The translations under genes were made by a program, and so were the position numbers. Positions 1 to 10,249 of a stretch of 64,000 bases of DNA are shown piece by piece. The DNA lies in contig NZ_CP016616.1 of the NCBI RefSeq assembly GCF_002741015.1, forward strand, positions 2,389,501 through 2,453,500, read 5' to 3'. Within the stretch, counting starts at the first letter, position 1; every line of letters begins with the position of its first letter. Source of the DNA: Microvirga ossetica. GTDB lineage: Bacteria > Pseudomonadota > Alphaproteobacteria > Rhizobiales > Beijerinckiaceae. The notes beneath the pieces are model-generated. The model was not told the DNA's origin, did no database searches, and saw only the letters and a program-made list of their open reading frames with translations.

Positions 1-1
1 C

Positions 2-2545
2 AAGGGCAAGCCCGGCTACCGGCCCGAGCGCAATCTCGACGAGGCCGCCGTCACCGAGAAATGGGAGGGCATTCCGCCCGAAAAGATCGGCGACGTGCTG
101 GCGCTGATGGGCGACACCTCCGACAACGTGCCGGGCGTGCCCGGCATCGGCCTCAAGACCGCGGCGCAGCTGATCAAGGAATACGGCGATCTCGAAACGC
201 TTTTGGAGCGCGCGCCCGAGATCAAGCAGCCCAAGCGCCGCGAGACCCTCATCGCCAACGCGGAATCCGCGCGGCTCTCGAAAAAGCTCGTGACCCTCGA
301 TTGCGAGGCGCCGGTGCCGGTGCCGCTCGACGATCTGCGCCTGCCCGAACCGGACCCGAAAACCCTGATCGGCTTCCTCAAGGCCATGGAGTTCAATACC
401 CTCACAAGACGGGTGTCGGAACTCTACGATGCCGATCCCACCGCCATCGAGCCCGATCCGCGCCTCCTGCCCGGCGGCGAGGCGATCCGCTGGGTGCGCG
501 ACGGCGCGGGAACGGGCATCATCGCCCCCACCGACGATGCGGTGCCGTTCTTCGGCAAGGCCGATGCGGCCTCGGGCGAGGTCGATCCCTTCGCCGGCCT
601 CGACCTGCCGGAGACCGCCGCCCTGCGCAAGCCGGTCGAAGGTCTCGGCATGCCCTCGCAGCTTGCGGGCAAGCGCGCGACCGAGGCCTCCTCGGTGCCC
701 GTCGACGTCAGCGCCTACGAGACCGTGACCAGCCTCGAACGCCTGAAGGAGTGGGTGGCTGCGGCGCGCGAGCAGGGCTTTGTCGCCGTCGACACGGAGA
801 CGAGCGACCTCGATGCGACCTTAGCCGATCTCGTCGGCTTCTCCCTGGCGCTTGAGGCGGGCAAGGCCTGTTACGTGCCCCTCCAGCACCGGGACGAATC
901 CGATCTCTTCGGCGGCGGGCTCGTGAAGGGCCAGATCCCTATCGGCGAGGCGCTCGATGTCATCCGTCCGCTGTTGGAGGATGCGTCAATCCTCAAGATC
1001 GGACAGAACCTCAAATACGACTGGATCGTGCTGAAGCGCTACGGCATCGAGGTGCAGCCCTTCGACGACACGATGCTGATCTCCTACGTGCTCGATGCGG
1101 GCAAGGGATCGCACGGCATGGACGAGCTCTCGCGCCGTCATCTCGGCCACTCGCCGATCAGCTTCTCCGAGGTGGCGGGCACGGGCAAGAACAAGGTCAC
1201 CTTCGACAAGGTCGAGATCGGCAAAGCCACGGCTTACGCGGCTGAGGATGCGGATGTCACCTTGCGCCTGTGGCAGCTGTTGAAGCCGCGCCTTGTCGCC
1301 GAGCGCCGGGCCACTGTCTACGAGACACTGGAGCGGCCGATGGTCGACACGCTCGCGCGCATGGAAATGCGCGGCATCCTCGTGGACAGGCAGATCCTGA
1401 GCCGTCTTTCGGGCGATTTCGCGCAGACTCTCGCGCGACTCGAGGACGAGATTCACGAGATGGCCGGCGAGAAATTCGCGCTCGGCTCGCCGAAGCAGAT
1501 CGGCGACATCCTCTTCGGCAAGATGGGCCTGCCGGGTGCGAAGAAGACGCCGTCCGGCCAATGGGCGACGCCCGCGACCATTCTCGACGAGCTGGCCCAG
1601 GCCGGTCACGAGCTGCCCGCAAAAATTCTCGAATGGCGCCAGCTCTCGAAGCTGAAATCGACCTATACCGACACGCTGCAGCAGCACATGCATCCGGACA
1701 CCAAGCGGGTGCACACCTCGTTCTCGCTCGCAGCGACGACGACGGGGCGTCTCTCGTCGTCGGATCCGAACCTGCAGAACATTCCGATCCGCACGGAGGC
1801 AGGACGCAAGATCCGCAAGGCTTTCGTCGCGCAGGAAGGGCACCAGATCGTCTCGGCCGATTACAGCCAGATCGAGCTGCGCCTGCTCGCGCATATCGCC
1901 GACATTCCGCAGCTGCAGGAGGCCTTCGCCAATGGTCAGGACATTCACGCAGCGACGGCCTCCGCCATGTTCGGCGTGCCCCTCGATCGGATGACGTCCG
2001 ATCTGCGCCGCCAGGCCAAGACGATCAATTTCGGCATCATCTACGGCATTTCCGCCTTCGGCCTCGCAGTCCGCCTCGGCATTCCGAACGCCGACGCGTC
2101 TGCCTTCATCAAGCAGTACTTCGAGCGTTTTCCGGGCATCCGCACCTATATCGACGAGACGAAGAAGTTCGTGCGCGACAAGGGCTACGTGACGACGCTG
2201 TTCGGACGCGTCTGCCACTATCCGCAGATCAAGTCCGGCAATCCGTCCGAGCGCGCCGGCGTGGAGCGCCAGGCCATCAACGCGCCGATCCAGGGCACCG
2301 CCGCCGACATCATCCGCCGCGCGATGATCCGCATGGAGGATGCGCTCAAAGCCGAGCGCCTTTCCGCGCGCATGCTGCTGCAGGTGCACGACGAGCTGGT
2401 GTTCGAGGTGCCCGACGACGAGGTCGATGCGACCCTGCCCGTGATCTCGCGCGTGATGACGGAAGCACCCTTCCCGGCCGTGACCCTGAAAGTGCCGCTC
2501 GCCGTGGAAGCCCGCGCCGCGCAGAACTGGGACGAGGCGCATTGA
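2..2545 (+). CDS. polA: DNA polymerase I, 5'-truncated by window edge
   Basis: Replicative gap-filling and repair polymerase; the open frame runs in from base 2, so the N-terminal part of the 5' nuclease is missing. The visible part starts in the helix-3-turn-helix region of the 5' nuclease (GDTSDNVPGVPGIG). A proofreading 3'-5' exonuclease follows with all acidic residues present: DTETSDLD, KIGQNLKYD and YAAEDAD. The polymerase domain has motif A (DYSQIELRLLAH, near 1860), motif B (RRQAKTINFGIIYG, near 2010) and motif C (LLQVHDELVFEV, near 2380). The protein ends NWDEAH, a normal family C-terminus. Exonuclease and polymerase both look active, so this is a three-domain enzyme like that of E. 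coli. A dispersed palindrome follows the stop codon. Confidence 0.98.
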   Translation, partial: KGKPGYRPERNLDEAAVTEKWEGIPPEKIGDVLALMGDTSDNVPGVPGIGLKTAAQLIKEYGDLETLLERAPEIKQPKRRETLIANAESARLSKKLVTLDCEAPVPVPLDDLRLPEPDPKTLIGFLKAMEFNTLTRRVSELYDADPTAIEPDPRLLPGGEAIRWVRDGAGTGIIAPTDDAVPFFGKADAASGEVDPFAGLDLPETAALRKPVEGLGMPSQLAGKRATEASSVPVDVSAYETVTSLERLKEWVAAAREQGFVAVDTETSDLDATLADLVGFSLALEAGKACYVPLQHRDESDLFGGGLVKGQIPIGEALDVIRPLLEDASILKIGQNLKYDWIVLKRYGIEVQPFDDTMLISYVLDAGKGSHGMDELSRRHLGHSPISFSEVAGTGKNKVTFDKVEIGKATAYAAEDADVTLRLWQLLKPRLVAERRATVYETLERPMVDTLARMEMRGILVDRQILSRLSGDFAQTLARLEDEIHEMAGEKFALGSPKQIGDILFGKMGLPGAKKTPSGQWATPATILDELAQAGHELPAKILEWRQLSKLKSTYTDTLQQHMHPDTKRVHTSFSLAATTTGRLSSSDPNLQNIPIRTEAGRKIRKAFVAQEGHQIVSADYSQIELRLLAHIADIPQLQEAFANGQDIHAATASAMFGVPLDRMTSDLRRQAKTINFGIIYGISAFGLAVRLGIPNADASAFIKQYFERFPGIRTYIDETKKFVRDKGYVTTLFGRVCHYPQIKSGNPSERAGVERQAINAPIQGTAADIIRRAMIRMEDALKAERLSARMLLQVHDELVFEVPDDEVDATLPVISRVMTEAPFPAVTLKVPLAVEARAAQNWDEAH

Positions 2546-2560
2546 GAGGCATTAAAGCCC

Positions 2561-2645
2561 GTCATGGCCGGGCTTGTCCCGGCCAGCCACGTCTTCGCGA
2601 AGCCTGAATTCGGGAACGTGGATTTCCGGAACAAGTCCGGGGATG
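2561..2645. repeat. Rhizobiales-type intergenic palindrome
   Basis: The stretch between polA and the GST gene is an imperfect inverted repeat. The left arm runs from GTCATGGCCGGGCTTGTCC into CCACGTC, and the right arm runs from ACGTGGAT to GGAACAAGTCCGGGGATGA. Such elements are scattered between genes in this order. It may also stop polA transcription, but there is no U-tract. Confidence 0.7.
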
Positions 2646-2715
2646 AAGAAGCAACCGGACGTTCTACATAATGCCTGCTTGATCGTCGTTCACCGTCGAC
2701 CATCCGGAGCACCTC

Positions 2716-3426
2716 ATGCCCTACGAGTTCTACTACTGGCCGACGATCCAGGGACGAGGCGAGTTCGTGCGTCTGGCGCTGGAAGAGGCCGGAGCCGAGT
2801 ATGTGGACGTGGCGCGGCGGCCGAAGGGGATGGGGGCGATGACGCGCCTGATGGACAGCGCCGAGAAGCCGCCCTTCGCCCCGCCTTTTCTCAAGGATGG
2901 CGACACGATCGTCGCCCAGACGGCGGCGATCCTGCTCTATCTCGGGGCCTGGCACGGCCTCGCCCCCAAGGATCCGGAAGGAGGCCTGTGGACGCACCAG
3001 ATCCAGCTTACCATCAGCGATTTCGTAGCCGAGGCCCATGACAGCCATCATCCGGTCGGCGTCGGGCTCTATTACGAGGACCAGAAGGAAGAAGCCCGTC
3101 GGCGCGCCGAAGAGTTCCGCGAGAGCCGGATCCCGAAATTCCTGACCTGGTTCGAGACGATCCTGGCCCGCAATCCGGAAGGCCCAGCCCATCTCGTCGG
3201 CGGCAGGCCGACCTATGCCGACCTGTCCCTGTTCCAGGTCGTCGAGGGGCTCTCCTATGCTTTTCCCAAGGCGACCGGCCGGGCCCTGAAGAAGCTGCCC
3301 AAGATCGCAGCCCTGCACGATTCCGTAATGGAACGGCCCCGTATCAGGGCCTATCTCGCCTCTCCGCGACGTATTCCCTTCAATGAAGACGGCATCTTCC
3401 GGCACTACCCTGAGTTGGATCAGTAA
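2716..3426 (+). CDS. Glutathione S-transferase family protein
   Basis: 236 residues. The N-terminus (EFYYWPTIQGRGEFVRLALE) is a thioredoxin-fold glutathione-binding domain with the Tyr and the GR-x-E-x-x-R pattern seen in sigma/mu-like GSTs. An all-helical C-terminal domain follows from about residue 95, including the conserved YADLSLFQVVEGL helix. Expected to conjugate glutathione to electrophiles or act on peroxides in the cytosol; substrate unknown. It is monocistronic, with 170 bp to each neighbour. The ATG follows GGAGCACCTC, an acceptable ribosome-binding site. The family is certain, the function is not. Confidence 0.9.
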   Translation: MPYEFYYWPTIQGRGEFVRLALEEAGAEYVDVARRPKGMGAMTRLMDSAEKPPFAPPFLKDGDTIVAQTAAILLYLGAWHGLAPKDPEGGLWTHQIQLTISDFVAEAHDSHHPVGVGLYYEDQKEEARRRAEEFRESRIPKFLTWFETILARNPEGPAHLVGGRPTYADLSLFQVVEGLSYAFPKATGRALKKLPKIAALHDSVMERPRIRAYLASPRRIPFNEDGIFRHYPELDQ

Positions 3427-3596
3427 CGCGCCATACCTCAAACGGATTATCGGATCCGAAAACCAAGCCGAGCCCCTTTTCTCCCTTCGGGAACTCGTTA
3501 TGATGTATCGTGACGTAAAAGGGGCCTCTTCTTGCCGGAACACGAGGTGCCACCGCCGCTTTTCTCCGACGCCCGCACGTCCGGCGGGACCGCGCC

Positions 3597-4934
3597 ATGA
3601 AACGCAGGATGGCTGCCATCCTTGCCGCGGACGTCGTCGGCTTCTCCCGGCTGATCGCCGAGGATGAGGAGGGAACGCTGCGGCAGTTGGCGGAGTGCCG
3701 CTACGTCCTCGACGGCTTCGTCGTGCGCCACGGTGGGCGGATCTTCAATACTGCCGGCGACTCGATCATGTGCGCGTTCGAGACCGCACTCGATGCCGCA
3801 CGGGCCGCTATCGAGATCCAGGATTTCGCTCGAGCCCAGATCGGTGCACAGTCCTCCGGCAAGTGGCTGCAGTTCCGCATCGGCATCTCGGTCGGCGAGG
3901 TGGTCGAGCGCAAGGACGATCTTCTCGGAATGGCGGTCAATCTCGCGGCACGGCTTGAAACGCTGGCCTCGCCGGGGGGCATCTGCATCTCGCGCGCGGT
4001 CTATGAGGCGGTCTCGGCGCAGGTCTCGGCCGCTTTCGTCGATATTGGCGAACGGCACGTCAAGAACATCCCGTTTCCGGTGCATGCCTTCACGATCGCG
4101 GGCCCGCGATGCCCGACGGGCGGGAATCCGCTGCGCAAGCCGAGACTGTCCTTCGCCATGCGTGCACTGTCCCTTGCGGGCATCTGTCTGTCCATTCTGC
4201 TCGGCGTCGGAAGCTTCGTCTCGGATCGGCAGCTGTCGCGCCCCTCTCAGCCGGAGCGGTCAGTTGATGCGAGCGCCCTGCCCCCGGCCGACAAGACCGC
4301 CCAGGCGCTGCAGCTCACGGCCAACCCCGTGGAGGCCTTTTCGCGGCTCGCGCAGAAAGGCGGGCAGATCGACGATCCGGGATCCGCGCCGGGCCTCTAC
4401 CACAATGCCCTGCTCTTCGAGGCCAAGGGCGAGGCCATCGCAGCGCACCGCGCGTATTACACGCTCGCACGAATGGGCCTCGACTTCATCGACCCTCATC
4501 TGCGCTACGCCGCCCTCGTGCGGGCCCATGAGGGCCGCTTCATTGCGCAACAGGTCTATGCGGAACTGAACGAGGATGCACCGACCCGCGCAACCGCTCT
4601 CGTCTATGCCCTGCAATTCGACGGAGCGGAGCGCAGAGCGCGGCTCAATGCCCTGCTCGCGGAGCATCCGGATTTTGCGCCTGCCCACTTTCTTCTGGCC
4701 GAAGAGCATACCGCAAATCGCATCGGAGGCCTGCAGACAGACGAGGACGGCCAGGTCGAGCATGCGGCCCTGTCTGCTTTTCTCACCGCGCACCGGGAAG
4801 GCCGCCTCGCCCGCTTCTTCCTGGACCAATCCGTGCTCACCGACTGGCTCGACAGGGCTCACCGACGGCACGAGCAGATCGAGCTGTCTGCCGAGGGCGA
4901 GATCACGATGCCGGCGACGGCCGTCGCGCCCTAA
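3597..4934 (+). CDS. Membrane-anchored class III adenylate/guanylate cyclase
   Basis: 445 residues. An N-terminal class III nucleotidyl cyclase domain spans about 5-165. Metal-binding Asp12 (ADVVGFSRL) and Asp55 (NTAGDSIM), transition-state Asn115 and Arg119 (VNLAARLE) and the purine-contacting Asp108 (DDLLG) are all present, so the domain looks active and fits ATP better than GTP. One transmembrane helix is at about 186-208. The remaining 230 residues are helical with weak TPR-like Ala/Leu periodicity and would lie outside the membrane. Proteins of this plan are multiplied in Rhizobiales and are assumed to make cAMP in response to unknown cues. The gene stands alone. Confidence 0.88.
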   Translation: MKRRMAAILAADVVGFSRLIAEDEEGTLRQLAECRYVLDGFVVRHGGRIFNTAGDSIMCAFETALDAARAAIEIQDFARAQIGAQSSGKWLQFRIGISVGEVVERKDDLLGMAVNLAARLETLASPGGICISRAVYEAVSAQVSAAFVDIGERHVKNIPFPVHAFTIAGPRCPTGGNPLRKPRLSFAMRALSLAGICLSILLGVGSFVSDRQLSRPSQPERSVDASALPPADKTAQALQLTANPVEAFSRLAQKGGQIDDPGSAPGLYHNALLFEAKGEAIAAHRAYYTLARMGLDFIDPHLRYAALVRAHEGRFIAQQVYAELNEDAPTRATALVYALQFDGAERRARLNALLAEHPDFAPAHFLLAEEHTANRIGGLQTDEDGQVEHAALSAFLTAHREGRLARFFLDQSVLTDWLDRAHRRHEQIELSAEGEITMPATAVAP

Positions 4935-4974
4935 CGTGTCTCGGCGACACCGCGCATCGAAGCCATTCGACAGC

Positions 4975-5070
4975 CTAGAGCTGTTTCCACTTGCGTGGAA
5001 TCACCTCTCTTCTTTGGCTTGCCGCATTTTTGACGGTGAACCGGATCCACTTCGCCGAAAAATGCTCTAG
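4975..5070. repeat. 96-bp dispersed palindromic repeat with CTAGAGC ends
   Basis: The element begins CTAGAGC and ends GCTCTAG, a perfect 7-bp terminal inverted repeat. Inside, GTTTCCACTTGCGTGGAATC and CCGGATCCACTTCGCCGAAA are imperfect internal arms. From memory, this matches a common Rhizobiales intergenic repeat family of about 100 bp. It fills most of the 229-bp gap before the next gene. The rest of the gap shows nothing further. Confidence 0.75.
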
Positions 5071-5163
5071 GGATGAAATCAGAAAGCCATGCAACCGAGC
5101 ACGGACCGTGCCTCATTTCCTCCATTCTGGCCGTGGATCCTACGGCCGGATTAGGAGCCGGCC

Positions 5164-5448
5164 ATGACTGAAGAAACCGAGGGTGTTGCGATCCGTCTCT
5201 GGCGCGACCGCGCGCAGTTGCGCGAGCAGGAGCGGAACGAAGCCCAGGCGCGGCTTCGCATCGCCGAGGACAAGGTCTCGATCCTGCTGGCGGAAAACGA
5301 GCGGCAATCTGCCGAGATCGCGCGGTTGAAAGGGCTTCTGCATGTGGACGCGGGTTCGGCGCGAACGGAGACCGAGCATCAGATGGAGGCGCTGAAAGGG
5401 GCGCTCCTCTCCCTGATGTCGCAACCGGCCGGCCCTTTGAACGCCTGA
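5164..5448 (+). CDS. Small coiled-coil protein of unknown function
   Basis: 94 residues. From about 12 to 58 the sequence is rich in Arg, Glu, Gln and Leu with heptad-like spacing (RLRIAEDKVSILLAENERQS), predicting one long coiled coil. No signal peptide, membrane segment or catalytic motif is seen. The ATG follows TTAGGAGCC, a good ribosome-binding site, which supports a real gene. It converges on the glutamine amidotransferase gene, with stop codons 9 bp apart. Not recognised; it could be a SlyX-like or division-associated coiled coil, but nothing proves that. Confidence 0.6.
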   Translation: MTEETEGVAIRLWRDRAQLREQERNEAQARLRIAEDKVSILLAENERQSAEIARLKGLLHVDAGSARTETEHQMEALKGALLSLMSQPAGPLNA

Positions 5449-5457
5449 CGGGAGCCG

Positions 5458-6246
5458 TCAGGCTGCCAGGCGTCCCATGGCCTCGTTCAGGCATTCCACC
5501 GAGATGCTGCCGTTTTTCGCGACGAGGCTGCAGCCCTTCGGCACCTCGCGCCAGCCCTTGGTCTTGTCGTCGATCGGCTCGGAGACCACGAGAAGATTGC
5601 CGTTGTCCTCGCGGAAATACAGCGTGGGCGGCTTGGCATCGCAGGCCCAGCGATAAGCCCACAGGTTCTTGCCGTCGGTGAAGACCGCCGTGAAGCGTAA
5701 GGCGTCGTCGATGCCGGCCTCATCCATCAGGCCGCGCACCTGCTTCAGGGTCTTTGCCATCGCGGTGACGGGCTCCTCGGGCAATCCGTTGGCGAGGCCC
5801 AAGAGGAAGATCGCTTCCGAATCCGTGGTCCCGAGGCGGCGGTCGTAGAGCTCGTCCGGGATCAGGGCTTCGAGCCGGCGCTTGATGCGCCCGTAGCCGC
5901 CGATCTGGCCGTTATGCATGAAGAGATAAGGCCCATGGGCGAAGGGATGGCAGTTGGCCCGGGTGGTCGAGGTGCCGGTGGAGGCGCGCACATGGGCGAA
6001 GAAGAGCCCCGAGCGCACCTGCTCGCACAGGCTGCGCAGGTTCTCGTCGGACCAGGCGGGCCTCACCTCACGGTAGATGCCCGGCTCCGGGCGCTCGCCG
6101 TACCACCCGATACCGAAGCCGTCCCCGTTCGTCCCGGTCTTGGCCTCGACGGCGTGGAGGGACTGGTGGACCAGCGAATGAGCCGGGGCGCAGACAAGCT
6201 CGTCGAGGAAGATCGGCGAGCCCTTGTAGGCGAGAAAGCGGCACAT
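5458..6246 (-). CDS. Class II glutamine amidotransferase (YafJ/EgtC-like)
   Basis: 262 residues. After removal of Met, Cys2 becomes the N-terminal nucleophile (MCRFLAYKG) of an Ntn-type glutaminase. Further family motifs are GTNGDGFGIGWYG, FAHVRASTGT, NCHPFAHGPYLFMHNGQIG and TDSEAIFLL, which bind and position glutamine. There is no synthase domain, so the protein is either a stand-alone amidohydrolase (YafJ type) or a gamma-glutamyl hydrolase like EgtC. No ergothioneine genes (EgtB, EgtD) are in the window, so the EgtC role is not supported. The coding sequence covers the family's usual length. Confidence 0.9.
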   Translation of the reverse strand: MCRFLAYKGSPIFLDELVCAPAHSLVHQSLHAVEAKTGTNGDGFGIGWYGERPEPGIYREVRPAWSDENLRSLCEQVRSGLFFAHVRASTGTSTTRANCHPFAHGPYLFMHNGQIGGYGRIKRRLEALIPDELYDRRLGTTDSEAIFLLGLANGLPEEPVTAMAKTLKQVRGLMDEAGIDDALRFTAVFTDGKNLWAYRWACDAKPPTLYFREDNGNLLVVSEPIDDKTKGWREVPKGCSLVAKNGSISVECLNEAMGRLAA

Positions 6247-6421
6247 CGGTTATGGCGACCCCTTGGCCAACATATCACTGTAACGATGTTTTACTATCTT
6301 TGACTTATGGTGAATAGCCGGTTAACAGCCGAGCCGTTGCGGCGTTAAGCCCATTCCCATAAAAGCGTTCCTCAATCATCGAGGAACGAGCCGGTCGAGC
6401 CGGCCTGGGGATCCGCACGAC

Positions 6422-7828
6422 ATGCTTCGCCTCCCGAACCTGGCGCTCGCCGCCGCCTTGACACTCCTACCTCAAGCAGCTTTCGCGGCGGAGTTCGACG
6501 GGGCGAGCCTCGGCATCGCCTGGGCATTGCCCTTCGCCGGCATCCTGCTGTCGATCGCCCTCTTCCCGCTTCTGGCGCCGCATGCCTGGGAACACCATCA
6601 GGGCAAGATAGCCGCCCTGTGGGGCTTGCTGGTCCTCGTTCCCATGGCGCTCGCCTTCGGGCCGTCGACGGCGATCCATGCTCTCGCCCATACGGCGCTC
6701 CTCGAATACATCCCCTTCATCCTCCTGCTGCTCGCCTTGTTCACGGTCGCCGGCGGCATTCTCGTGCGCGGCAACATCCACGGCGCGCCGGGCACCAACA
6801 CGATCCTGCTCGCGATCGGCACCGTGCTCGCCAGCTTCATCGGCACCACGGGCGCGTCCATGGTGATGATCCGTCCGGTCATGCGCGCCAACGACGATCG
6901 GCGGCACAACGTTCACGTGATCGTCTTCTTCATCTTCCTGGTGTCGAATATCGGCGGCTCGCTCACGCCGCTCGGCGATCCGCCGCTCTTCCTCGGCTTC
7001 CTGCGCGGCGTGGATTTCTTCTGGACCACCACGCACCTGCTGCCCGCGACGCTTTTCGCGAGCGTGCTTCTGCTTGCGCTCTTCTTCGCGGTCGACCTGG
7101 TGATTTACAAAAAGGAAGGACACGTCCGGCCCGATCCGACTCCGGACAATCCGGTGCGCATCACCGGCGGCATCAACCTCGTCCTGATCCTCGTCATCAT
7201 CGCCGCCATCCTCATGAGCGCCACAATCGATCTCGGCCGTGCAACCTTGCTCGGCATCGAGATCGAGCTCGCCAATGCGTTGCGCGATCTCATCATGATC
7301 GCGGTGACGATCGCCTCCCTGACGCTGACGCCGCAGGCGAACCGCGCGGAGAACGGTTTCTCCTGGGGCCCGATCAAGGAAGTGGCAAAACTCTTCGCCG
7401 GCATCTTCATCGCGATCATCCCGGTGCTCGCCATGCTCAAGGCCGGAGCGAACGGCGCCTTCGCGCCGCTCGTCGCGCTCGTGACCAACCCGGACGGCAG
7501 CGCCAACAACGCCGCCTATTTCTGGCTCTCGGGCGGCCTCTCGTCATTCCTCGACAATGCGCCGACCTATCTCGTGTTCTTCGAGCTCGCCGGCGGCGAT
7601 GCGCAGCAGCTGATGACGACCGGCGCGCTGACGCTCGCGGCGATCTCGGCCGGCGCCGTGTTCATGGGCGCGAACTCCTATATCGGCAATGCACCCAACT
7701 TCATGGTCTATGCGATTGCCCGCGAGGGCGGCGTGAAGATGCCGAGTTTCTTCGGCTATCTGCTCTGGTCGGGCGCCATCCTGATCCCGACCTTCCTGCT
7801 GCTGACACTGCTGTTCTTCAGGGGATAA
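6422..7828 (+). CDS. Sodium:proton antiporter / CitMHS-like ion transporter
   Basis: 468 residues with an apparent cleavable signal (ALTLLPQAAFA) and about eleven hydrophobic helices. Two related halves carry the family signatures GTTGASMVMIRPVMRAN and, in the second half, SSFLDNAPTYLVFF and FMGANSYIGNAPNFMV. These resemble the NhaD/CitMHS_2 group of the ion transporter superfamily. Likely a Na+/H+ antiporter of the inner membrane, though a di/tricarboxylate carrier cannot be excluded. Monocistronic. A 175-bp gap upstream holds its promoter. A palindromic repeat starts 8 bp after the stop codon. Confidence 0.85.
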   Translation: MLRLPNLALAAALTLLPQAAFAAEFDGASLGIAWALPFAGILLSIALFPLLAPHAWEHHQGKIAALWGLLVLVPMALAFGPSTAIHALAHTALLEYIPFILLLLALFTVAGGILVRGNIHGAPGTNTILLAIGTVLASFIGTTGASMVMIRPVMRANDDRRHNVHVIVFFIFLVSNIGGSLTPLGDPPLFLGFLRGVDFFWTTTHLLPATLFASVLLLALFFAVDLVIYKKEGHVRPDPTPDNPVRITGGINLVLILVIIAAILMSATIDLGRATLLGIEIELANALRDLIMIAVTIASLTLTPQANRAENGFSWGPIKEVAKLFAGIFIAIIPVLAMLKAGANGAFAPLVALVTNPDGSANNAAYFWLSGGLSSFLDNAPTYLVFFELAGGDAQQLMTTGALTLAAISAGAVFMGANSYIGNAPNFMVYAIAREGGVKMPSFFGYLLWSGAILIPTFLLLTLLFFRG

Positions 7829-7835
7829 CAAACGC

Positions 7836-7934
7836 GTCATCCCGGACGCCTAAAAGGCGATCCGGGATCGTCAGCCAACGACGCGCCATTCTCGTCAACC
7901 GATCCCGGGCTCTGCTGCGCAGTCCCGGGATGAC
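7836..7934. repeat. Dispersed palindromic repeat (GTCATCCCGG family)
   Basis: Starts GCGTCATCCCGGACGCC and ends TCCCGGGATGAC on the same strand, so the ends are inverted copies. Two smaller hairpins lie within: GACGCC/GGCG near 7845-7860, and CCCGGG pairs near 7904-7930. It sits between convergent genes. The same family recurs at 58221-58468. Confidence 0.75.
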
Positions 7935-7942
7935 ACTTGTCT

Positions 7943-9037
7943 TTAGGCGCTCAGCCTCTCCGCCACATCCTCCGCGATCGAGAGGCTGGATGTCAGCCCG
8001 GGGCTCTCGATGCCGAAGAGGTGGACGAGGCCGGGCAGTCCATGCTCCGCCGGGCCGTCGATGATGAAATCGGCCGCCTTCTCGCCCGGCCCTGAGAGCT
8101 TCGGGCGAATGCCGGAGTAATCGGGCACGAGCGCGCCGTCGGGGAGACCGGGCCAGTAGCGGCGGATCGAGGCATAGAAACTCTCGGCCCGGCGCGGATC
8201 GACTTCGTATTCCTCGCGCTCGATCCATTCCACATCGGGCCCGAACCGCATGCGGCCGGCAAGGTCCAGCGTCACATGGGTGCCCAGGCCGCCGTCGACG
8301 GGAGCGGGATAGATCAGGCGCGAGAAGGCAGGCTTGCCGAGGCAGCCGAAGTAATTGCCCTTGGCCAGCACCAGCGGCGGCACGCGCTCCGTCGGATAGC
8401 CCTCCGTCGCGCGAGCAAGCGCCTGGGCCCCAAGGCCCGCCGCATTGACGATGGCGTCGACGACGAGCTCGGTCGGCTCCGCTCCACCAACCTGCACGTG
8501 CCAGCCGGAATCACTCCGAGCGATGTTCAGGACCGGTGCATTGAAGGCGATGACGCCGCCAGCGTTCTCCAGACCGCCCTGGAGCGCCAGCATGAGCGCG
8601 TGGCTGTCGACGATACCGGTTTCCTGCGACAGCACGGCGCCGGTGCAGGCAAGGTTGGGCTCGAGACGTCGCGCCTCTTCGCCCGTCAGGAAAGAGAGGC
8701 CTTCGACGCCGTTCGCCAGTCCCTGCTCAAAAATGCCCTCGATCTTGGCCTGCTCAAGATCGTTGGTCGCGACGATGAGCTTGACGCATTTGGCGTGAGG
8801 CACGCCGTGACTCGCACAGAAGGCGTAGAGCATGCGCCGCCCGGCGACGCAGTGACGGGCTCTCAGGGAGCCGGAGGGATAATACATGCCAGCATGGATC
8901 ACTTCGCTGTTGCGCGAGGAGATGCCGTTGCCGATGCCGCCGGTGGCCTCGGCGAGGATCACGCTATGCCCGCGAAGAGCCAGCGCCCGCGCAATCGCCA
9001 ATCCGACGACGCCGGCCCCGATTACCAGAACGTCCAT
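7943..9037 (-). CDS. FAD-dependent oxidoreductase, L-2-hydroxyglutarate oxidase-like
   Basis: 364 residues. The N-terminus is a DAO-type Rossmann dinucleotide site (VIGAGVVGLAIARALALRG, ending in the acidic residue of HSVILAE). GNGISSRNSEVIHAGMYYP is the conserved FAD/substrate loop of the LhgO/glycerol-3-phosphate dehydrogenase branch. The C-terminal GIRPKLSGPGEKAADFII and HLFGIESPGLTSSLSIAE motifs close the FAD site. Expected to oxidise a 2-hydroxyacid such as L-2-hydroxyglutarate and pass electrons to O2 or quinone. It lies downstream of the sugar ABC ATPase but is separated by a strong terminator, so it is probably independent. Confidence 0.87.
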   Translation of the reverse strand: MDVLVIGAGVVGLAIARALALRGHSVILAEATGGIGNGISSRNSEVIHAGMYYPSGSLRARHCVAGRRMLYAFCASHGVPHAKCVKLIVATNDLEQAKIEGIFEQGLANGVEGLSFLTGEEARRLEPNLACTGAVLSQETGIVDSHALMLALQGGLENAGGVIAFNAPVLNIARSDSGWHVQVGGAEPTELVVDAIVNAAGLGAQALARATEGYPTERVPPLVLAKGNYFGCLGKPAFSRLIYPAPVDGGLGTHVTLDLAGRMRFGPDVEWIEREEYEVDPRRAESFYASIRRYWPGLPDGALVPDYSGIRPKLSGPGEKAADFIIDGPAEHGLPGLVHLFGIESPGLTSSLSIAEDVAERLSA

Positions 9038-9148
9038 GACCGCCTCCCGTTACCCAAGGCTCTTTCGCTCAGCGGCATACAATGACGCGCCTTTGCCGGC
9101 CAGCGCTTCGGCCTAGAGATGACCGTGCTGCGGGGTGTAGCAGAAACG

Positions 9149-9175
9149 AAAAAGCGGCCCGCTTGCGCGGGCCGC
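9149..9175 (-). terminator. Rho-independent terminator of the ABC ATPase gene
   Basis: Read on the minus strand, a perfect 9-bp stem GCGGCCCGC/GCGGGCCGC with a 4-base loop is followed by TTTTT. It lies 18 bp after the stop codon of the 9194-10249 gene. Confidence 0.9.
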
Positions 9176-9193
9176 CGTTACGATTGTCGGCAA

Positions 9194-10249
<1,056 letters not shown>

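Noticed and set aside
986..2542. Long open frame antisense to polA
   Set aside because: GC-rich third positions of polA leave an antisense frame open; the product is Arg/His-rich with no domain.
7836..7934. Possible CRISPR or phage attachment site
   Set aside because: It is a dispersed palindrome; no regularly spaced repeats, cas genes or integrase in the window.
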